Assembly: GCA_029778935.1 (NCBI GenBank)
Contig: JAKPBM010000454.1
Location: forward strand, 1-5,858
From: Bacillota bacterium
Lineage (GTDB): Bacteria; Bacillota; Clostridia; Oscillospirales; QAMX01
Direction: 5' to 3'
Length of the DNA: 5,858 nt
Shown here: in pieces, positions 4,690 through 5,858 of the stretch
Numbering within the stretch: the first letter of the stretch is position 1
Layout: each line of letters begins with the position of its first letter
Program-made: the position numbers and the translations under genes
The notes under the pieces: model-generated
Seen by the model: only the letters and a program-made list of their open reading frames with translations
What the model was told of the DNA's origin: nothing
Database searches by the model: none

Positions 4690-5858
4690 TTACACTTCGT
4701 TGGCCACGGCGAAGCCTTCGGACGTGGCATCCAGCACGCGGCGGGGGGCCTTGGCGTCGCCCACCACGTAGACTTCGGGGTAGACGGCCTTCAGCTTTTC
4801 CGCCAGCGCCGTGTTGGCCTGGTAACCGACGGCTACGACGACGCTGTCCACGTTGATGGTGCCGTTGTCTAAAATGACCTTGCCCTTTTCCACGGCGGTG
4901 ACCTTGGAGTTTAGATGGCTGATGACGCCTTTCTTTGTCAGGAAGGACAGGTTATGGCCCACGTAGGTGGCGCCGTAGTCCTTGCCGATGGCTTCCTGCA
5001 TCTCGACGATGTGGACGTCCTTGTCCTGGGTGCAGAGGTGTTTGGCCGTTTCCGCGCCCACCAGGCCGCCGCCGATGACGCAGACGGATTTGCCCACATG
5101 CTCTTTGCCCGTGAGCACGTCTTCGGCCATGACCACATGGGCGCCGGGGGCGACGGTGAAGTTGGGCTTTGCCTGGGTAGCGCCGACGGCGACGATAATC
5201 ACGTCGGGGTTGTAGGGCTTTAAGTCTTCCGCCGACTTCACTTCGCACAGCTCGAACTTGATGCCAAGCTGCACCATCTGGTTGTAGAGGTAGTCGCGGA
5301 ACTTGAGGAAGGTGTCCTTTTCCGGCGGGATGGCCAGCAGTTCCAGCTTGCCGCCGATTCTCGGCACCTTGTCCAGCACGAGCACGTCGTGGCCGCGCAG
5401 CTTGCAGATGCGGGCGGCTTCCAAGCCGGCCGGGCCGGCGCCGACGATGACGACCTTCTTGGGCTTTGTGGCCGGGCGGACGTTCCGGGTCAGCTCATAC
5501 CCGGCTCTGGGGTTGACCAGACACTTGGCGCCTTCGCCGACGAACACCTTGTCGATGCAGCCCTGGTTGCAGGCGATGCAGTAGCGGATGGAGGCGTAGT
5601 CCCTGGCTTCGATTTTCTTCACCAGCTCCTCGTCGGCAATCAGGCCGCGGCCGATGGCCACCATGTCGGCCTTGCCGCTTTCCACGATGTCCTCGATAAG
5701 CTCGGCGCTGTTCAGACGGCCGGCGACGATGACCGGAACCGTCAGCAGCTTCTTCATCTCCTCGGCGTATTTTACGAGGAAGCCCTGGGGAACGAACATG
5801 GGCTGGATGACGTATTCGACGCTGTCATAGCTGGCGGCAGACAGGCTGACGGCGGCGG
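4690..5858 (-). CDS. NADH:flavin oxidoreductase / 2-enoate-reductase-like flavoprotein (5' partial)
   Basis: The frame is open to the right edge, so the start lies outside; the Met at 5799 is internal. About 388 codons are visible, ending with TAA at 4690-4692. Family members are usually near 650 residues, so roughly 40% is missing. Numbered from the edge, residues 1-85 are the end of the FMN-binding TIM barrel (VPVIVAGRLNS, ADMVAIGRGLIADEEL). A 4Fe-4S site follows: C93, C96, C100, C112 (CIACNQGC and on). Then come an FAD-binding fold with VIVGAGPAGLEAAR (about 136-149), a nested NAD(P)H-binding fold with VIGGGLVGAE (about 260-269), and a closing VVGDA (364-368). This is the layout of 2,4-dienoyl-CoA reductase, 2-enoate reductase and the BaiCD/BaiH group. 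They pass electrons from NAD(P)H through FAD and the cluster to FMN to reduce an activated C=C bond. The substrate-binding barrel residues are outside the window, so the substrate is unknown. Confidence 0.95.
   Translation of the reverse strand, partial: AAVSLSAASYDSVEYVIQPMFVPQGFLVKYAEEMKKLLTVPVIVAGRLNSAELIEDIVESGKADMVAIGRGLIADEELVKKIEARDYASIRYCIACNQGCIDKVFVGEGAKCLVNPRAGYELTRNVRPATKPKKVVIVGAGPAGLEAARICKLRGHDVLVLDKVPRIGGKLELLAIPPEKDTFLKFRDYLYNQMVQLGIKFELCEVKSAEDLKPYNPDVIIVAVGATQAKPNFTVAPGAHVVMAEDVLTGKEHVGKSVCVIGGGLVGAETAKHLCTQDKDVHIVEMQEAIGKDYGATYVGHNLSFLTKKGVISHLNSKVTAVEKGKVILDNGTINVDSVVVAVGYQANTALAEKLKAVYPEVYVVGDAKAPRRVLDATSEGFAVANEV

Overview
The window looks like chromosomal DNA of a GC-rich, probably anaerobic member of the Bacillota. 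The class Negativicutes is a guess, not shown. The reasons are strong AAAGGAGG-type ribosome binding sites, TTG.../TATACT promoters, compact Rho-independent hairpins, and a 2-enoate-reductase-like iron-sulfur flavoenzyme. No transposase, integrase, CRISPR array or phage gene is visible.

Left part (1-860): the last 42 codons of an unrecognised + strand gene are followed, 9 bases later, by a 190-residue conserved protein of unknown function (141-713). This pair converges on a minus-strand tRNA-Ser(GGA) at 862-953. The tRNA has a textbook promoter (TTGACA, 17 bp, TATACT) and its own terminator.

Middle (960-2470): after about 300 bases with no convincing gene comes a minus-strand gene for a two-part protein (1284-2264). 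It carries an N-terminal sensor-like region and a C-terminal nucleotidyltransferase domain with a perfect GSx10DxD motif. The most interesting stretch lies in front of it. A promoter at 2441-2468 starts a leader of about 150 nt rich in inverted repeats, which ends in a perfect 11-bp terminator-like hairpin just before the gene's ribosome binding site. This could be an attenuator or riboswitch, or a separate small RNA. I could not match it to a known class.

Gene-poor stretch (2469-3142): nearly 700 bases hold only inverted repeats and unconvincing ORFs.

Right part (3143-5858): three minus-strand genes run in the same direction. In transcription order they are an Old-Yellow-Enzyme/2-enoate-reductase-like flavoprotein (5' end outside the window), a SAM-dependent methyltransferase, and a zinc-ribbon/DUF1801/YdeI-like protein. 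A 14-bp hairpin with a poor U-tract separates the first two. The last two are 59 bases apart and are probably co-transcribed. Nothing in the sequence ties the three to one pathway.
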